A stretch of DNA of 38,788 nt from Candidatus Vogelbacteria bacterium RIFOXYD1_FULL_44_32 (GTDB lineage Bacteria; Patescibacteriota; Minisyncoccia; Phycocordibacterales; XYD1-FULL-46-19): positions 117,532 to 156,319 of the forward strand of contig MHTJ01000002.1 of NCBI GenBank assembly GCA_001823065.1. The letters are read 5' to 3'. The notes below the pieces were generated by a model. That model was not told the origin of the DNA and searched no databases. It worked only from the letters and a program-made list of their open reading frames with translations. Within the stretch, counting starts at the first letter, position 1. Each line of letters begins with the position of its first letter. Of this stretch, positions 28,173-36,445 are shown piece after piece. A program made the position numbers and the translations under genes.

Positions 28173-28261
28173 CTGCACCACTTCAAATCTTGCCATTTCC
28201 CAATTTAGGCATAGAATCGGTGATAGAAAAAACATCCGCATAGCGGAGGAGGATTGTAAAA

Positions 28262-28561
28262 ATGGGAACAGTAACAACAGGTGTAAATCCTCAGTTATTA
28301 CCGAGAGTCAAAGATTTGCCGAAAAGAGACAGAGCCCTTCGTTTTGGGGACAGTCTTGTCTTTCATTCCGAAACCCATCGGGTCTTGGTGGTGCGTCGGG
28401 GGCCTGATGGGCCGGTGGTTGTCCACTCGGCCGACTTCGACGGCCTTACCCATTTTGGGTTCCTTCAGTATGTCGAACAGCAGGTATATCTGTTTGGGCT
28501 TAAATACCAGAAGTCCAGCCTGGTTTTTGGCCCGACAGATATTGCTTATGATGTTTACTAG
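28262..28561 (+). CDS. Small orphan protein
   Basis: 99 aa, MGTVTTGVNPQLLPRVKDLPKRDRALRFGDSLVFHSETHRVLVVRRGPDGP...; SD aggaggatt, promoter-like TTGCCA-N16-TAGAAT upstream, GC-rich hairpin downstream. Confidence 0.65.
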   Translation: MGTVTTGVNPQLLPRVKDLPKRDRALRFGDSLVFHSETHRVLVVRRGPDGPVVVHSADFDGLTHFGFLQYVEQQVYLFGLKYQKSSLVFGPTDIAYDVY

Positions 28562-28568
28562 TCTTTTG

Positions 28569-28604
28569 GCCCGGGGCGCGTTTGCGTTCCGGGTCGTCGT
28601 TTGT
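28569..28604 (+). terminator. Probable terminator hairpin
   Basis: GCCCGGggcgcg-ttt-gcgttCCGGGTC followed by a T-rich stretch. Confidence 0.6.
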
Positions 28605-28620
28605 TACAAATATCATACTT

Positions 28621-29100
28621 GTGACTAAGAAAACTTTTTTAATTCTCTATAACATTCGTTCTGCCTACAATGTGGGGGCTATTTTTCGTACAGCGGACGC
28701 GGTAGGGATAAGTAAAATATATTTGGTGGGGGTCACACCGTGCCCGGCCGACAAGTTTGGCCGAGTAAACAGCCAAATCGCTAAAACGGCTTTGGGGGCG
28801 GAAAAGACGGTGGCTTGGGAGTATAAAAAAACGATTGCCCCACTTATGGCCAAACTAAAAAAAGATGGGGCTCAGGTGGTTGCGCTTGAGCAAGATGAAG
28901 AGGCGATTGACTATCGGAAGCTAAAACCAAAAGGTGATTGGGCACTTATTCTAGGCGAAGAAACCAAGGGCCTGTCGAAAGCTATTTTAAGTCAGTCTGA
29001 TTCGATTGTAGAAATCCCGATGAAAGGGAAGAAAGAGTCTTTAAATGTGTCGGTTGCGGCCGGGGTGGCGTTATTTCAAATAATAGGCAATAAAATTTAA
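28621..29100 (+). CDS. SpoU/TrmH family RNA methyltransferase (GTG start proposed)
   Basis: VTKKTFLILYNIRSAYNVGAIFRTADAVGISKIYLVG..., ALILGEETKGLS, VEIPMKGKKESLNVSVAAGVALF. Confidence 0.92.
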   Translation: MTKKTFLILYNIRSAYNVGAIFRTADAVGISKIYLVGVTPCPADKFGRVNSQIAKTALGAEKTVAWEYKKTIAPLMAKLKKDGAQVVALEQDEEAIDYRKLKPKGDWALILGEETKGLSKAILSQSDSIVEIPMKGKKESLNVSVAAGVALFQIIGNKI

Positions 29101-29105
29101 AAGCC

Positions 29106-29140
29106 CAAAATATTGGACACCGAGTGTCCAATATTTTTTA
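29106..29140. terminator. Bidirectional terminator-like hairpin
   Basis: AAAATATTGGACAC-cga-GTGTCCAATATTTTTT. Confidence 0.8.
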
Positions 29141-29145
29141 CAATA

Positions 29146-29306
29146 AAAAGGGCCGTCACTGGCTCGAGGACCCCTTTCACTCGCCGCTACTAGGGGATAC
29201 TTGGGATAATGTGTTTGGTCCCAGATGTATTGCCTGGGCACACCATCCTTAGTATTGTCTGCTCTTGCCAACCCAGATGGAATTCCTAAATGGGTTTGTG
29301 ACGGCC
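29146..29306 (-). ncRNA. Candidate structured ncRNA containing a 23S rRNA domain I-like hairpin
   Basis: Minus strand: promoter-like TTGCTA-N16-TATAGT (29340..29313), then GGCCGTCAC (29306-29298)...GTGACGGCC (29159-29151)-CTTTTT; contains CCCCTAGTAGCGGCGAGTGAAAGGGG (29196-29171). Confidence 0.6.
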
Positions 29307-29406
29307 TTGTTGACTATATAATATTAATCAAATTTAGCAAGATTTGGATGACAAAATTAGTATTATAGGCCAAAAAATAAGGGTATTGTAAGGTGGCTAA
29401 AACACT

Positions 29407-29441
29407 TGACAAAATAGATAGAAAAGTGTATAATCTAGGAT
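29407..29441 (+). promoter_or_regulatory. Consensus sigma70-like promoter TTGACA-N17-TATAAT
   Basis: acttgacaaaatagatagaaaagtgtataatc; both hexamers perfect, spacer 17. Confidence 0.85.
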
Positions 29442-29497
29442 AGGTAGTGTGGGTACCAGACAAAGACTCGCGTAGGCGGGTTGAAGGAGAAAGAAGA

Positions 29498-29977
29498 ATG
29501 AACAAAAAAGTGGAACCAATTCCTGAAGATAAGCGTCTTCAAGAATTGGTTGAAGAAGCTCTGGTCGGAGGCCAGAGCCGAGGTCTCACCCCAGAAATCG
29601 ACGGCGCCATGGCCACCATGGACTGCTATGAGCTGTCCAAGATGGCACAGTCTCTTTCGGGAGGAAGAGTGCATGCGCTCTCCTCATCGGAAGTCAATTC
29701 CATTGCTGGTGGAGCGGTCTCATCTTTTGAGTCTAGGTGGCTCGCCACTCAGATTCTGGAGGGAGATCGCGAACAGTTCTTGTTGGAGAACCCGGAATTC
29801 ATTTCCTCTTCAGAAGAAGAGGGTAGCGAATTCGGGTTTTGGAATCAGGCGGCGCGGGTGAAGGGGGAGGAGGTGCGGACTGCGGTGGTGCTGGCCTGGC
29901 ACGGTAAGTATGTGCGGGTCTCCACGCGCCGGTTGCGCGTCGGGGGTGTTCCAATTTTGTTCTACGTCAATGTTTAG
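29498..29977 (+). CDS. Orphan protein (start trimmed from ORF 29447)
   Basis: SD gaaggag then ATG; MNKKVEPIPEDKRLQELVEEALVGGQSRG...; own perfect promoter and terminator. Confidence 0.7.
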   Translation: MNKKVEPIPEDKRLQELVEEALVGGQSRGLTPEIDGAMATMDCYELSKMAQSLSGGRVHALSSSEVNSIAGGAVSSFESRWLATQILEGDREQFLLENPEFISSSEEEGSEFGFWNQAARVKGEEVRTAVVLAWHGKYVRVSTRRLRVGGVPILFYVNV

Positions 29978-29990
29978 TCTTGTTTCTTTG

Positions 29991-30027
29991 GTCGCGTCTG
30001 GTCTTTATGATCGGGCGCGACTTTTTT
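29991..30027 (+). terminator. Rho-independent terminator
   Basis: GTCGCG...CGCGAC followed by TTTTTT. Confidence 0.8.
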
Positions 30028-30034
30028 GTTTAAA

Positions 30035-30901
30035 TTACTTCTGACACTTCTCACAAAAGTGAGTTCCGCGTCCTGCGTGTTTTATTTTAGATATTTTAGT
30101 GCCACAGGTTGTGCAGGGTAGATTGGCACGGCCGTAAACATTTAAGTATTTTACAAAACCACCTTTCTCGCCCGTTGAGGTAACATAATTGCGGGCCGAG
30201 GTACCTTTCATTTTGATGGAGAGTTTTAGGACGGTGAGCATGGATTTATATAATTTTTCAATTTCACTTTTTGAAAGACTGAAAATTTTCCGAGTGGGGA
30301 GTACTTTAGCGAGGAAGCTAGCTTCGTCTATATAAATATTACCCATACCAGCGATGAGGTGCTGGTCGAAGAGGGTTTGCTTGATAGTCCGATTTGGATA
30401 CTTGGTGAGAAGCTCGGTAAAAATATTGAGGGTAAACTTTTTATCCAAAGGTTCAGCTCCGTGCGGGTCCAAAATGATATTTTTTTCCGCCTCGGTTACT
30501 AACTTGAGCCAGCCAAATTTGCGCAGGTCGTTGAAATAGAGGGTAGAGCCGTCGGTAAATTTAAACTCGGCCTGGGTATAGTTGTTTGGCAGATTTCTGC
30601 CGCCGTCACGCTGGGGGTGGCCGCCAACTACAGCTTTGCCAGTTTTGGGAACGAATATAAGCTGGCCGGTCATCTTGAGGTGAACTAGGAAAAAGTGTTT
30701 ACCCGAGAGGGAAATGACCACAATCTTGGCTCGGCGGGATACGCCCAAGACTTTTTTCTTGCTAATATTTTGGGCAAAGTCTTGGGCCGAAAGTGGGAGG
30801 ACCATTTTAGGCACGTGAACAACCACCGACTTGAAAGTCTTGCCACTGATCGCTTTATTTAATTGTCGGGAGACAGTTTCTACCTCTGGTAATTCAGGCA
30901 T
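30035..30901 (-). CDS. mutM: Formamidopyrimidine-DNA glycosylase
   Basis: MPELPEVETVSRQLNKAI, IYIDEASFLAKVLPTR, C-terminal zinc finger CTTCGTKISKIKHAGRGTHFCEKCQK. Confidence 0.97.
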   Translation of the reverse strand: MPELPEVETVSRQLNKAISGKTFKSVVVHVPKMVLPLSAQDFAQNISKKKVLGVSRRAKIVVISLSGKHFFLVHLKMTGQLIFVPKTGKAVVGGHPQRDGGRNLPNNYTQAEFKFTDGSTLYFNDLRKFGWLKLVTEAEKNIILDPHGAEPLDKKFTLNIFTELLTKYPNRTIKQTLFDQHLIAGMGNIYIDEASFLAKVLPTRKIFSLSKSEIEKLYKSMLTVLKLSIKMKGTSARNYVTSTGEKGGFVKYLNVYGRANLPCTTCGTKISKIKHAGRGTHFCEKCQK

Positions 30902-30933
30902 GTTCGTTCTAATTATTAGCTGTTACTCATTCG

Positions 30934-31025
30934 CCAATACTGTTTGAAATACACGAATATTTTTCTGCTGAAAAATTTCTCTGCTCGCGCCGTCGCGCTG
31001 TGCAAGGTATTTCAAACAGTGTTGG
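30934..31025. repeat. Palindrome-embedded hairpin cassette, copy 2
   Basis: 19-nt arms CCAATACTGTTTGAAATAC/GTATTTCAAACAGTGTTGG (30934-30952/31007-31025; one mismatch) around a 54-nt cassette 30953-31006 in reverse orientation, with the identical 28-nt core. Confidence 0.93.
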
Positions 31026-31026
31026 T

Positions 31027-32319
31027 TCATTCGTCCACTTTGACTTTTTGTTGAAGGAAAGAAGTTAATTCACTACGGGCCACCTCCGCATCGCTCCACG
31101 GTTCTTTAGCGCCATTGGCCCGCATAATATATGGGTCAGTGCCTTTGCCGGTGATGATAATGACACTGCCAGTTTCGGCTTTCTCGATAGCTTTTCTAAT
31201 CGCCAGCCGGCGCTCCATAATTATTTCTTTCGGGGTGTGGGTGACACCAGATGCAACTTGGGTGGCAATTTGTTCGGGGTTTTCGTCGTAAGGGTCTTCG
31301 TCGGTGATAATAACTAGGCTGGCGTATTTGTCGGCGAGACCGCCCATAATTTGTCGGCGGTCGCTGTCGCGGCCACCACCGGTGCCACCCAAGACGGCAA
31401 TGATTTTATGGTCTTTGTAAATCTCGTAAACTTTTTGGAGCGAGTCGGCCGTGTGGGCGTAGTCGACAATGACTTTAAAATCTTGGAGACGGGCCAGTGT
31501 CGGGTCGGTGGGGGTGACTTGCTCCAGCCGGCCGGGGATACCAGAAAATTTTTCTATGGCTTGTTTTATTTTATCAGGACCAATGTTTTGACTTTTGGCG
31601 TAGGTAATCGCGAGCAGAATATTGTAAAGATTAAATTCACCCACGAGCTTGGTCTGGATCTTTTGGCCAGCGTAGGTGAAAAAGAGGCCGTCGACAAGGA
31701 GGGCATGGGGCTCGGCCTCGGCGAGGTGGCTCTCTAGCTTGGTCGCAATATTTATTTTCCGAAAATCATCAAGTGCTGGGTCGTCGCCATTGGTGACCAA
31801 AACTTTATTGGGTTTCCATGATGTGGCTAAAGCATGCGCGATTTTTAGTTTAGCTTCTTTATATTTGGCGAAAGAGCCGTGCGACTCAATATGCTCGGGT
31901 GAGAGGTTGGTGACCAAGAGAGCGTCGAGGGCAATAAATTTGTGGCGGAATTGTTTGGTGGCTTCGGAGCTGATTTCCAAAACGATATAGTCGCAATGGG
32001 CATCAACGGCTTCCCGAATTAGTTTTTGCAGGGTAAACCGTCCCGGGGTGGTCATTTTTAGGCGGTTTGGCCGGCTTTCGTTGCCGATTTTGAAACGCAC
32101 GGTCGAAACGAGGGCCGTTTTAAAACCAGCTTCTTCTAAAATCGCGCTCACGAGCTCGGTGGTGCTCGACTTGCCCTTGGTGCCAGTGACCGCTACTACT
32201 TTGATATGGCGGGCGGGGAAGCGGTAAATGAGGGCGCCAAGGAGGGCTAGTTTCCAGTGATAAATACTAAAAACCCAAGTGGGAACTATTTTTTTGATGA
32301 TATTTTTGATTTTTCCCAT
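31027..32319 (-). CDS. murE: MurE-like Mur ligase
   Basis: AVTGTKGKSSTTELVSAILEEAG, LEISSEATKQFRHKFIALDALLVTNLSPEHIESHGS, VDYAHTADSLQKVYE, ITDEDPYDENPEQIATQV. Confidence 0.92.
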   Translation of the reverse strand: MGKIKNIIKKIVPTWVFSIYHWKLALLGALIYRFPARHIKVVAVTGTKGKSSTTELVSAILEEAGFKTALVSTVRFKIGNESRPNRLKMTTPGRFTLQKLIREAVDAHCDYIVLEISSEATKQFRHKFIALDALLVTNLSPEHIESHGSFAKYKEAKLKIAHALATSWKPNKVLVTNGDDPALDDFRKINIATKLESHLAEAEPHALLVDGLFFTYAGQKIQTKLVGEFNLYNILLAITYAKSQNIGPDKIKQAIEKFSGIPGRLEQVTPTDPTLARLQDFKVIVDYAHTADSLQKVYEIYKDHKIIAVLGGTGGGRDSDRRQIMGGLADKYASLVIITDEDPYDENPEQIATQVASGVTHTPKEIIMERRLAIRKAIEKAETGSVIIITGKGTDPYIMRANGAKEPWSDAEVARSELTSFLQQKVKVDE

Positions 32320-33347
32320 TAGCGTCGAATTAGCTTTCTAAATATGTAGAGATAATACCACAAGCGTTTGATTGGCAGGTCATAGCTTGGGCCAAAGTCG
32401 ACCTCGGTGCCAGGGAAATTCTTTTTGAAATTAGTTAAATCGGCCCAGGATTCTTTTTTGTCATTTGGTGTGGATATTCCACCAAAACTATATTTGGTGG
32501 CGAGACGTTTTTTGGCTTCGTTTATTCCGGCCCAGTGGGCAAGATATGAAGGCAGTTTGTCCTTATGTTGAGCAGACGAACCACCAAAGATATGCAGAGC
32601 GGTGTTGCCAAAGATAATTAACAGGTTGATAACTAGCGGTTCGTTGTCAAATGAGGTGACAACCAAAAATCCAGCATGACTTTTTTCGGTTTCAATTAAT
32701 ACTTTTTCATAATAGGATTTGGGGTGAAGCTGAAAATGGTTGCGTTTGGCTGTCTCATTTAATAGTTTATAAAAGTTGTCTAGATGGTCTAAAAAATTTT
32801 CGGTAATAATTTGGGTTTCCGCACCTCTTTTTTCGGCGGTGCGAATAGAGTAGCGGGTGTCTTTGGGTAGTGAGTCAAAAATATTGTTAATATCTTGGCT
32901 AATGTCCATCACCCACTCAAAACGTGGTTGGGTGAGAACAGAATGTTTAATAGCGGGGGGAGTAAAAGAAAAATGTTTGGTAAACAAGTTTTGGTATTTC
33001 AAATCTTGATTAAATCTGACAAAAACGGCTTGGCGAACTTGGGCAATCCTTATTAATTGTTTTTTAAATTCGCGAATCAAATCTTCGCTCGGGGTGCTGG
33101 TAAGAAGGATTGGTCCGTGGGGGATATGGAGCTGGTTTTTGTTTCCAATCAGTGGGGCGGTGATAATTTGAAAAAAAAGAGCCGGGGCACCGTTTTCTTT
33201 GATAACAAATCGTTCCACGGTTAGACCGCGGTTTTCTTGCCAATCTCGGTAGAGACTAGATTGGGCAAAATGGGCATTGTGGCTAGAGAGTTCGGTATCA
33301 TATAATGGCCCCTCAATAGCGTTGATGGTGAATTGGTTGGTGGACAT
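32319..33347 (-). CDS. FemAB/FemX-like peptidoglycan bridge-forming acyltransferase
   Basis: 342 aa GNAT-like; LPKDTRYSIRTAEKRGAET, FGGSSAQHKDKLPSYLAHWAGINEAKK, YSFGGI. Confidence 0.85.
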   Translation of the reverse strand: MSTNQFTINAIEGPLYDTELSSHNAHFAQSSLYRDWQENRGLTVERFVIKENGAPALFFQIITAPLIGNKNQLHIPHGPILLTSTPSEDLIREFKKQLIRIAQVRQAVFVRFNQDLKYQNLFTKHFSFTPPAIKHSVLTQPRFEWVMDISQDINNIFDSLPKDTRYSIRTAEKRGAETQIITENFLDHLDNFYKLLNETAKRNHFQLHPKSYYEKVLIETEKSHAGFLVVTSFDNEPLVINLLIIFGNTALHIFGGSSAQHKDKLPSYLAHWAGINEAKKRLATKYSFGGISTPNDKKESWADLTNFKKNFPGTEVDFGPSYDLPIKRLWYYLYIFRKLIRR

Positions 33348-33922
33348 TAATGTTGGTTGCCGAGTAGGCGTAGGGCCTCTTTTATCCGTTTGTCGGTGGT
33401 GTCGGCCTCGGCCGATATTTTGTGAATAATGTCGCGAATATCGCGCGGTTGGTAACCAAGGGCTGACAGCGCGTCCAATAGATCATTGTCGCCCGAGGCG
33501 TGCATTAGTTCGCTGGTTTCGAGTGCGCCCAGTTTGTCCCGCAATTCAATAATTATTTTTTCCGCACTTTTGCGGCCAATGCCAGAAACCTTGGTCAGAT
33601 AATCGGTATTGCCCGACAGCACGGCCTGGCGCAGGGTAGAAGGGGGAGCGAGCGATAAAATAGCCAGCGCCGACTTGGGGCCAATACCCGAAATACCGAT
33701 GAGGAGTTTGAAATATGACAATTCCTCGCGGTCGGTAAAACCAAATAGGTCGAGGGCGTCTTCGCGGACGGACAGGTGGGTCCAAAGGGTGATTTTAGTC
33801 TCGAGGGTGATTTGGGCTAGGGTATGGGCTGGCAGATACACAATATAGCCTATTCCACCGACTGAAATAATCGCTGATTTATCGTCTTTGTATGTTAGCG
33901 AGCCTTGTAAGTAGCCAATCAT
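33347..33922 (-). CDS. ruvA: Holliday junction DNA helicase RuvA (start trimmed)
   Basis: MIGYLQGSLTYKDDKSAIISVGGIGYIVYLP, LTKVSGIGRKSAEKIIIELRDKL. Confidence 0.95.
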   Translation of the reverse strand: MIGYLQGSLTYKDDKSAIISVGGIGYIVYLPAHTLAQITLETKITLWTHLSVREDALDLFGFTDREELSYFKLLIGISGIGPKSALAILSLAPPSTLRQAVLSGNTDYLTKVSGIGRKSAEKIIIELRDKLGALETSELMHASGDNDLLDALSALGYQPRDIRDIIHKISAEADTTDKRIKEALRLLGNQH

Positions 33923-33987
33923 GACTTTATGATACACGGCGCGGTCAACCCTTGCAATTTATAGCTAAATGCGGTATCGTTTCTCCT

Positions 33988-34260
33988 ATGCCAATAACTA
34001 AATCAGCTAAAAAGGAGCTACGCAAAGGCGTTAATAAACGAGCTTTTAATGAAGAGCGCAAGAAAAATATGCGTGATACAGTAAAAGTAGTTAGAAAATC
34101 TTTGACGGTTAAAAACCCAGCCGAAGCAGAAAAAGGTCTAGCGGCCGCCTACCAAGCTATCGACAAGGCAGCCAAGCGGGGGGTAATAAAGAAAAATGCT
34201 GCCAACCGGAAGAAATCGAGACTAGCGGCCGCGATTAAGAAAGCGAAGGAAATTAAATAA
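33988..34260 (+). CDS. rpsT: 30S ribosomal protein S20 (start trimmed)
   Basis: MPITKSAKKELRKGVNKRAFNEERKKNMRDTVK..., KAAKRGVIKKNAANRKKSRLAAAIKK. Confidence 0.95.
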   Translation: MPITKSAKKELRKGVNKRAFNEERKKNMRDTVKVVRKSLTVKNPAEAEKGLAAAYQAIDKAAKRGVIKKNAANRKKSRLAAAIKKAKEIK

Positions 34261-34266
34261 ATAGAA

Positions 34267-34298
34267 ACCAAAAAATCCGCGTGAGCGGATTTTTTGGT
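34267..34298. terminator. Terminator after rpsT (bidirectional)
   Basis: ACCAAAAAATCCGC-gtga-GCGGATTTTTTGGT. Confidence 0.88.
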
Positions 34299-34313
34299 GA
34301 AAGGACTTTTAAA

Positions 34314-34844
34314 TTATAGCCCCTGATTTTTTGATTGTCTGGTGCGTTGAATTAATTCATCTCGAAGTTGTTCGCCGACTGCCATAGAAACTGCAGGAAG
34401 TCTTCCCTCCGCACCACCGCCCATTATTCCATAACGTGACATTATTGCGCTCGCTCCAGCAGTTTGGATATTGAGGTCAGAAAGACCAAGAATGCGAGCC
34501 AAGATGCCACGGTCGATGTCAACGTTTTGAATTCGGTCGTAAGGAACAGTGACATATTTTTTATAAATGACACCCGATTCTTTACGAAATCCGTTATCAA
34601 GGAGGTCATAGCGATAAAAGTGATAAGTGAGTTTAGCCCAAACAAAACACAAGATTAGAAAGGCAGGAATAATAGCCCACAACCAATTCAGAAAGCCAAA
34701 CGAAAACTCACTGCTATTATTTAAGTTGTCAAAACCACCTAAAAATGCTGAGCCCCAAATACTCAAAAATATTATCGGTATGAACCAACGCAGAACAGAA
34801 CTAAAAAAGAAAAACCAGACTGCTTTTGGATCAAGTTGTTTCAT
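34314..34844 (-). CDS. Membrane protein with bacterial PH-like domain (bPH2)
   Basis: Two TM segments, then YDLLDNGFRKESGVIYKKYVTVPYDRIQNVDIDRGILARILGLSDLNIQTAG. Confidence 0.8.
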   Translation of the reverse strand: MKQLDPKAVWFFFFSSVLRWFIPIIFLSIWGSAFLGGFDNLNNSSEFSFGFLNWLWAIIPAFLILCFVWAKLTYHFYRYDLLDNGFRKESGVIYKKYVTVPYDRIQNVDIDRGILARILGLSDLNIQTAGASAIMSRYGIMGGGAEGRLPAVSMAVGEQLRDELIQRTRQSKNQGL

Positions 34845-34988
34845 AATTTTATTTTAATTATTAAATAATAATTTAGTAGAAATCTTTTCCTACAGGGTGC
34901 TTTAGGGCAGGAATCTTTCATTACATGAACAGTATACCTTTGCGATTTTCTCTTGGCAAAGCCACTCAAAAATAGCTGACAGATTGGT

Positions 34989-35822
34989 TTATTTATTGAT
35001 AACTAAAAGATTCCTTTTATAATCAGTTATTTCTTCGTTTAAACCAGTCGGGTAATCTCTCCAGGCATTTGTGATGGTATTGTAACTGTATCTGAAACTA
35101 TTGCCATATATTGTCCCCGGTTCATTGGTGATAAATTCTTTATTTGTTTCATCGTAGCCCTTAATTATAATCATATGGTGTATTGGTCCGGGGGGTTTGA
35201 AGCGTGGGTTGTTTAATTTTCGGCCATCAAGCGGTATAAATACTATCTGGTTGCTATCAATAGCGTTTTTTATATCACCAATCGTTGCTTCTCTAATTAT
35301 TTTGACATTATTATATTTAAAATACCCCTTAAATATTTTTGCGGTGTCGGACACAGAAGTATCATAAAAAAAGTCGTAATTTTTTTTCTGCCAATCAACC
35401 AAGGCTAATATTTTATCTCGCGCGATAGTGGGAGAGGAAATTGGGGTGCTGGTTATCCAACCCCAAGCCATAAGCATCAGCGCTTCTTCACAGCCGTACT
35501 TTTGTTTCAAATCAGCCCATTCACCAAGGGGGGCTTGGGTGATAAAGGGTAGGCCAGATATTTGCTTTACTTCGGCCACATTATTTTGTGGGGCTGGTTG
35601 CTTAACAGCGATGATATTTTTAGTTTGAACAGATTGTTCTCTTGCAACTTTTTCATCGATAATGGTTTTTCCGGAAATTTCAGTACTAAATTCCTCAGCT
35701 ATTTTTGTTGCTGGTTTTTCAATTTGGATATTTGAATAATATACGGAAAAACCAAATACTAAAATAAAAACAGTTAGACTGCTAACAAAAAAAGTAATAA
35801 CAAATTTTTCAATGGAGGGCAT
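34989..35822 (-). CDS. Membrane-anchored C39-like (papain-fold) peptidase
   Basis: SGLPFITQAPLGEWADLKQKYGCEEALMLMAWGW, GPIHHMIIIKGYD, FITNEPGTIYGNSFRYSY. Confidence 0.82.
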   Translation of the reverse strand: MPSIEKFVITFFVSSLTVFILVFGFSVYYSNIQIEKPATKIAEEFSTEISGKTIIDEKVAREQSVQTKNIIAVKQPAPQNNVAEVKQISGLPFITQAPLGEWADLKQKYGCEEALMLMAWGWITSTPISSPTIARDKILALVDWQKKNYDFFYDTSVSDTAKIFKGYFKYNNVKIIREATIGDIKNAIDSNQIVFIPLDGRKLNNPRFKPPGPIHHMIIIKGYDETNKEFITNEPGTIYGNSFRYSYNTITNAWRDYPTGLNEEITDYKRNLLVINK

Positions 35823-35851
35823 TTATTTGTAAAAGGGGGGAATTTGACTGA

Positions 35852-35910
35852 CCCCACTCTGTTAAAGTTACAGAAAGGTACAGTGGGGCTCTCGCCTGCC
35901 AGTAGGCAGG
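35852..35910. repeat. Intergenic palindromes (CCCCACT.../...AGTGGGG and CCTGCC-agta-GGCAGG)
   Basis: Two adjacent inverted repeats by inspection. Confidence 0.75.
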
Positions 35911-35932
35911 TTTTGCGGTTTTTGGGTATTTT

Positions 35933-36373
35933 TTATACTATCTGCGCCCGAGCGGCTTTTATCTTGTTTAAATAGTTGTCTACCTGGTTTCGAATAGCTT
36001 GCAAATCGTCTGATATCTTTATTTTCTTTTCTTCGCTGATATCAACTTTTGTTTCCAGGGTTTCCATCGCGATGTTGATGTCTCCAGAGAAATTGAGAAG
36101 ATGTGTTTCAGCGTTATTTAGCCCACGCATAAATTCAGCTATTGGTTCGACAGCGCTCAAAAATTCTCGTCCTTTTTCTTCAGCATCTCCTTCATTTTCA
36201 AAAGGACCTTCCACATATCCTGCTCTTTCGAGAACTCCTTTGACATATTCTTCTGGTAATTCGCCTTGTTCTTGAAGTCTTTCAACCCTATTTTTAATTG
36301 TCTGGAAGTAGACATCCTTGAACGGCGATTGTTCTAAAGCGGATGTCTCTTCTGGTATTGATTCAAATGACAT
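35933..36373 (-). CDS. Hypothetical protein
   Basis: 146-aa coding-like ORF, helical/charged. Confidence 0.6.
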   Translation of the reverse strand: MSFESIPEETSALEQSPFKDVYFQTIKNRVERLQEQGELPEEYVKGVLERAGYVEGPFENEGDAEEKGREFLSAVEPIAEFMRGLNNAETHLLNFSGDINIAMETLETKVDISEEKKIKISDDLQAIRNQVDNYLNKIKAARAQIV

Positions 36374-36445
36374 GTTTTAATTATAAATTATTAATCAAAA
36401 TTTTGGAAATTTATTAGGATTTAGTGTATTTATCCTCATTAAGCT

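Noticed and set aside
27758-28200. CRISPR array
   Set aside because: Repeats are few, irregularly spaced (31-mer copies 210 bp apart) and palindromic; no cas genes in the window.
27903-28208. 101-aa and 105-aa ORFs over the tRNA-Lys downstream array
   Set aside because: Composed of palindromic tRNA-derived repeats with repeated peptide VTRDRRSRL; not credible proteins.
29071-29271. 66-aa minus-strand ORF
   Set aside because: Covers the 23S-like hairpin and closing stem; better explained as non-coding RNA.
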